Assembly (NCBI GenBank): GCA_031281515.1
Contig: JAITFF010000048.1
Location: 1 to 9,879, forward strand
Direction of reading: 5' to 3'
Source of the DNA: Holosporales bacterium
GTDB lineage: Bacteria; Pseudomonadota; Alphaproteobacteria; RUG11792
Length of the DNA stretch: 9,879 bases
This document shows positions 6,592-9,879 of this stretch, one piece after another; the stretch's first letter is position 1; every line of letters starts with the position of its first letter. The notes below the pieces were generated by a model that searched no databases, had not been told where the DNA came from, and saw only the letters and a program-made list of their open reading frames with translations. A program made the translations under genes and the position numbers.

Positions 6592-8608
6592 TTAAAAAGT
6601 CATCCTCAGTTAAGATCGTAATACCAAGTTCTTCTGCCTTTTTAAGCTTAGATCCCGGATTGTCACCGATGATGACGAAATCCGTATTGGCCGAAATGGT
6701 TGAACCAACCACGGCCCCCATCGAGATAGCTCTTTGTTTCGCCTCTGTTCTGCTGAATTTGGCCAATCTACCCGTAAAAACAATGTTTTTACTGTAAAAT
6801 CTATTCGTTTTATCTTCTATTTCTCTTTTATGGAATGGGTCTATATGAACAAATTCAAGTAATTCATCGACAAATTTCTTACTTAACTCATCGCTAAAAA
6901 AATCGAATATTTCTAGGGCAGTTATTTTTCCGAGTCCGTCTATTTCTGATAAATCCTCTATTGAGGCCCTGGACAAATTTTCGATACTGCCGAATTTATT
7001 CGACAGAGCCTGAGCAGCTATTTCCCCAATTCCCGGAATTCCGAGGGAAGTTATGAATTTGGGCAAACTTATTGTCTTGGATTTATTGATACTCTCGAAT
7101 AATTTCCGAACCGAAATATCGCTCCATCCGGGTTTTTGGGAAAGTTTCTCTGATACTGGAGCTAAATTATCGGCTTCTTCCAATTTAAAAATATCGGTAG
7201 CCGATTTGATACGACCTTCCGTATAAAATTCTTCAATTTGTTTTTCACCGAAGCCAACTATATCAAAGCAGTTTTTGGAAATAAAATATGAAATATATTT
7301 AATTATTTGACTCGGACAGCGATAACGATTACTGCAAAATAAATCGACACGTCCATGACGTTTAACCAGTTTACAGCCACAGGCTGGGCAGTATTCTGGA
7401 ACGTCGAAATTTTTAGAATCTGGGTGATGTTTAGTTGGGTCTGTCGATATAATCTTCGGAATAACATCACCAGAACGTAGAATCGTTACCGTATCTCCAA
7501 TCGCTATACCTTTTCTTTTGATTTCATCGAAATTGTGAAGAGTAGCTCGAGATATGACGGCTCCGGATAGAAGGATGGGCTCCAGGATCGCGACGGGGGT
7601 CACTTTCCCGGAACGCCCAACATTAACCGAAATATCCAATAACTTTGTTTTAGCCTCTTCAGCCGGAAACTTGAAGGCAATCGAGTGACGGGGATGCCTC
7701 CCGACGAACCCGAGCCTTCTTTGAAGATCGATATCGTTCACCTTAAAAACGACTCCATCAATTTCATATTCCAGTGACCATCTCGCATTTGCAGTTCGAT
7801 TGCAAAAATCCATCAAATCCTTCTCGTGACATAACTCGTAGGCGGAAACCTCGAATCCGAGATTCATCAATAAATTCAGCATTTCGCACTGAGTGGTCAT
7901 TTCAACAACATCGCGATCAGAAGAATTGATGTAATAGGCGAAAAATTTTAGGCTCCTAGAAGCGGTGATATCAGGATCGAGTTGTCTAATCGATCCAGCC
8001 GCCGCATTTCTCGGATTGGAAAAAGGCTGCTCATCGGCTTCTTCCCGTCTTTTATTAAGTTCCTCAAAAGCGGCGATTGGCATATAGATTTCTCCTCTGA
8101 TTTCTAATTCGCCATCTATCCCTATTTTATGTGGAATATTTTTGATGGTTTTAAGATTTTGTGTAATATCCTCCCCGATGTATCCGTCTCCTCGAGTTGC
8201 CGCATACCTTAAAATTCCGTCCTCATAAATAATTGAGGCCGATAATCCGTCTATTTTTCGTTCCGCACAAAATGATATATCAGATTGCTGGATCATTAGG
8301 AATTTGGAAATTCTGTGTAAGAAATTCTCGAGATCTTCTTCGGAAAATGCATTATCGAGAGACAACATCGGGCTTTTGTGTTGGATCTTCTTGGAGGTAG
8401 GTCCAACCGGAGCCCCAACTCTCTTACTTGGAGAGTTTTTAGTTACGATCTCTGGGAATTCTGTCTCGAGCTCATTGAGCCTATTTCGGAGTTTATCATA
8501 TTCAGAGTCCGAGATTTCCGGAAAGGCGCCGTTATAATATAGGTTATCGTGCTTATTTATCTCGCGTCTTAAGTATTTTATCTCGTCCAATAATTCCTTA
8601 TCTATCAT
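6584..8608 (-). CDS. ligA: NAD+-dependent DNA ligase
   Basis: A complete 674-residue LigA, which seals nicks in replication and repair using NAD+ and releasing AMP and NMN. Domain Ia covers about 1-70 and includes the HDNLYYN NMN-binding region (20-26). The nucleotidyltransferase domain (about 70-318) has the AMP-accepting K118 in ERKIDG, plus TRGDGYIGEDIT and EIDGVVFKVND. The OB fold follows at about 320-400. A four-cysteine zinc finger uses C407, C410, C425 and C431. Helix-hairpin-helix repeats occupy about 440-585 (LGIPGIGEIAAQAL, IDGLGKITALEIF). A C-terminal BRCT domain runs from about 603 to 674 (NIVFTGRLAKFSR). The length is typical for the family. The ATG overlaps the stop of pntAB in ATGA, so translation is probably coupled to the transhydrogenase gene. 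LigA is normally essential. Confidence 0.99.
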   Translation of the reverse strand: MIDKELLDEIKYLRREINKHDNLYYNGAFPEISDSEYDKLRNRLNELETEFPEIVTKNSPSKRVGAPVGPTSKKIQHKSPMLSLDNAFSEEDLENFLHRISKFLMIQQSDISFCAERKIDGLSASIIYEDGILRYAATRGDGYIGEDITQNLKTIKNIPHKIGIDGELEIRGEIYMPIAAFEELNKRREEADEQPFSNPRNAAAGSIRQLDPDITASRSLKFFAYYINSSDRDVVEMTTQCEMLNLLMNLGFEVSAYELCHEKDLMDFCNRTANARWSLEYEIDGVVFKVNDIDLQRRLGFVGRHPRHSIAFKFPAEEAKTKLLDISVNVGRSGKVTPVAILEPILLSGAVISRATLHNFDEIKRKGIAIGDTVTILRSGDVIPKIISTDPTKHHPDSKNFDVPEYCPACGCKLVKRHGRVDLFCSNRYRCPSQIIKYISYFISKNCFDIVGFGEKQIEEFYTEGRIKSATDIFKLEEADNLAPVSEKLSQKPGWSDISVRKLFESINKSKTISLPKFITSLGIPGIGEIAAQALSNKFGSIENLSRASIEDLSEIDGLGKITALEIFDFFSDELSKKFVDELLEFVHIDPFHKREIEDKTNRFYSKNIVFTGRLAKFSRTEAKQRAISMGAVVGSTISANTDFVIIGDNPGSKLKKAEELGITILTEDDFLSG

Positions 8609-8907
8609 TTATTCTTTTTCTTTTTGGCGAACATTTCGAGCATTCTGTTGGTCAATACGAAACCTCCGACGATATTGATCATCGTCAAAAAGGCCGCGAT
8701 AATACCGAACCACGATGACCAAGATTCACTATTCGAATTAATCGAACTAATAACAGACACATCCAGGGCAACCATGATTATGACGCTGGATATTGCGTTG
8801 GTTACCGACATTAGTGGAGCGTGAAGAGCCGGCGTAACCTTTGATACTACGTAGTACCCGACGAAACAGGCCAACACGAAAATAGTTAAAGTCTCTGTGG
8901 TTAGCAT
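8605..8907 (-). CDS. pntAB: NAD(P) transhydrogenase alpha2 subunit (membrane part)
   Basis: A 100-residue inner-membrane subunit of proton-translocating transhydrogenase, which uses the proton gradient to pass hydride from NADH to NADP+. It corresponds to the C-terminal membrane part of a fused PntA. Three hydrophobic helices lie at about 6-26, 34-56 and 65-88, with the conserved segment KVTPALHAPLMSVTNAISS (23-41) and a basic C-terminus (AKKKKNK). As in Rhodospirillum and many Alphaproteobacteria, it is separate from the soluble alpha1 subunit, encoded 8 bases upstream. A GAGAGG ribosome site (8919-8924) supports this ATG. The beta subunit gene, often next in line, is not here: ligA follows with an ATGA overlap. 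Confidence 0.96.
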   Translation of the reverse strand: MLTTETLTIFVLACFVGYYVVSKVTPALHAPLMSVTNAISSVIIMVALDVSVISSINSNSESWSSWFGIIAAFLTMINIVGGFVLTNRMLEMFAKKKKNK

Positions 8908-8915
8908 AATTTTTT

Positions 8916-9879
8916 TTACCTCTCTATTTGGTTAGACTTCTCCCCTAACTCTCCACAATCAGTCTTCTGCTTTGTCAATCCGGTGCTCGAATGCTCACGT
9001 ACCCCCAAGTACGCTGCGCTTCTGCGCTCCGTATCTCCTTCCAGAAGTTCTGATTCTGGAGGTTTCGAAAGAAGCCTATTATTTACGATTTTACCATTGT
9101 AAGTCAGCAAAGTCGCCCTGATGATTTCATCATCAATCGCAGAAATATCTGAATTGTCTTTCATTTTTTGCGTCAATAAATCAAAGAAAGCGAAAATATT
9201 TCTGGCAAATAACTTAGATGCATCATGCGGAATTAAATTCAATATATTATCGAAGGATGCCACGGTAACACCGTCCTTTTCGATAATCTTACCGTGCTCA
9301 GTCAGCGCGCAATTCCCACCACTCTTTGATGCCAAATCTAGTATTACGGAGCCCCTTTTCATGGAACCAATCATATCGCTCTCGAGAATAATTGGTGCCC
9401 TTTTCCCGGGGATTTGAGCAGTCGTAATGATGATATCTTGCTGCGGTAAAACTGACAAAAGCTTTTCTTTTTGCATTTTTTTGTAATCGTCAGTCATTTC
9501 CTTCGCGTATACTCCATCGGTTTTTTCAGGAGAATTGACTTCGACGAACTTAGCACCGAGACTTTCAACCTGTTCCTTAGCTGATGTCCTAACGTCGAAG
9601 GCACTCACGATTGCCCCGAGCCTCCTGGCGGTCGCGATTGCCTGAAGCCCGGCAACTCCAGCCCCAATCACTAGAACCTTGGCGGCCGGAATAGTCCCGG
9701 CCGTCGTCATCATGAGGGGAAAGGCCCTATTGAGGAGATGGGCCGCTTCGATGACCGACTCATATCCAGCCAGATTAGCCTGAGATGATAGGATATCCAT
9801 ATACTGGGCCCGAGTCGTTCGAGGAATCAGATCAAGAGCGAAAGCTGTGATTTTCCTATCGAGAATCGGCTTTATATTC
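8916..9879 (-). CDS. pntAA: NAD(P) transhydrogenase alpha1 subunit, N-terminus beyond the right edge
   Basis: This soluble subunit binds NAD(H) and delivers hydride to the beta subunit of the membrane transhydrogenase. The frame is open to the right edge: the 26 codons before the ATG at 9798-9800 continue the family sequence (LIPRTTRAQYMDILSSQAN), so that ATG is internal and the gene is cut by the window. 320 residues are visible. Counting from that ATG, the Rossmann motif is VLVIGAGVAGLQA (42-54), the mobile-loop region is near YAKEMTDDYKK (98-108), and QIPGKRAPIIL and LDLASKSGGN follow. The normal fold seems to end near YNGKIVNNRLL (234-244). About 50 further hydrophilic residues run to the stop, encoded by DNA with a palindrome and short direct repeats (finding 8919-9068). 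I expect the enzyme to work despite the tail, since the core is intact. Confidence 0.95.
   Translation of the reverse strand, partial: NIKPILDRKITAFALDLIPRTTRAQYMDILSSQANLAGYESVIEAAHLLNRAFPLMMTTAGTIPAAKVLVIGAGVAGLQAIATARRLGAIVSAFDVRTSAKEQVESLGAKFVEVNSPEKTDGVYAKEMTDDYKKMQKEKLLSVLPQQDIIITTAQIPGKRAPIILESDMIGSMKRGSVILDLASKSGGNCALTEHGKIIEKDGVTVASFDNILNLIPHDASKLFARNIFAFFDLLTQKMKDNSDISAIDDEIIRATLLTYNGKIVNNRLLSKPPESELLEGDTERRSAAYLGVREHSSTGLTKQKTDCGELGEKSNQIER
8919..8924 (-). promoter_or_regulatory. ribosome binding site of pntAB
   Basis: GAGAGG on the minus strand forms the last two sense codons of pntAA and lies 11 bases before the pntAB ATG. It is the only strong Shine-Dalgarno I found at a gene joint in the window, and it fixes the start of pntAB. 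Confidence 0.6.
8979..9038. repeat. palindrome-containing segment inside the pntAA tail, possible small inserted repeat
   Basis: CGTAC (8998-9002) and GTACG (9009-9013) form a hairpin with a 6-base loop. It is followed by the direct repeat TGCGCT (9015-9020 and 9023-9028). The segment looks richer in G+C than its surroundings and encodes, in frame, roughly GDTERRSAAYLGVREHSSTG in the extra C-terminal tail. This architecture is like the in-frame palindromic elements known from Rickettsia, but I saw no second copy in the window and the boundaries are estimates. Confidence 0.4.

Noticed and set aside
9798..9800. ATG as start of pntAA
   Set aside because: The upstream in-frame codons to the edge encode conserved PntA sequence (LIPRTTRAQY), so this Met is internal.

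Overview
The window looks like a piece of a moderately AT-rich bacterial chromosome, most likely an alphaproteobacterium and possibly a host-associated or intracellular one of the Rickettsiales/Holosporales kind. That placement is an inference from four things: a split transhydrogenase alpha subunit (separate alpha1 and alpha2 genes), a class-IIA HAD protein with the DV[WY]GVL signature, an Lrp regulator with an SAPPCLRR recognition helix, and an MFS carrier resembling those common in intracellular bacteria. No phage, transposase, CRISPR array or rRNA was seen.

Left end (1-618). Two tRNA genes lie on the minus strand: tRNA-Thr(GGT) at 106-180 and tRNA-Ser(TGA) at 462-551, both with encoded CCA ends. 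The 281 bases between them hold no convincing gene, only a perfect 8-bp hairpin (298-317) and weak promoter-like hexamers. tRNA-Ser has a good promoter (584-613) embedded in a nested inverted repeat (566-617) that begins one base after the stop codon of the next gene. Bases 1-105 hold only a minus-strand promoter-like pair and a short open plus frame.

Middle (619-2274). A HAD-IIA phosphatase-like gene (minus) and an Lrp/AsnC regulator (plus) diverge from a shared 174-bp control region. The regulator runs tail to tail into the next gene, and the two stop codons share one CTAG.

Right part (2271-9879). Seven genes run collinearly on the minus strand; in transcription order they are pntAA (alpha1, cut by the right edge), pntAB (alpha2), ligA, nth, an MFS transporter, a degenerate PBP5-like exported protein and an exported two-PDZ HtrA/Deg-like serine protease. 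The joints are tight: an 8-nt gap pntAA/pntAB, ATGA overlap pntAB/ligA, 8-nt overlap ligA/nth, 32-nt gap nth/MFS, 8-nt overlap MFS/PBP-like, and a 109-nt gap before the protease. This suggests a long operon joining NAD(P) transhydrogenation, NAD+-dependent DNA ligation, base-excision repair, transport and envelope quality control. pntB is not in its common place directly after pntAB.

The most unusual items are the PBP5-like protein, which keeps the ends of the carboxypeptidase fold but has lost every catalytic motif; a roughly 50-residue tail on PntAA encoded by palindrome-containing DNA that looks like an in-frame small-repeat insertion; a tRNA-Thr whose T-loop lacks the near-universal U55; and the nested hairpin overlapping the tRNA-Ser promoter. 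No clearly new multi-gene system is visible.
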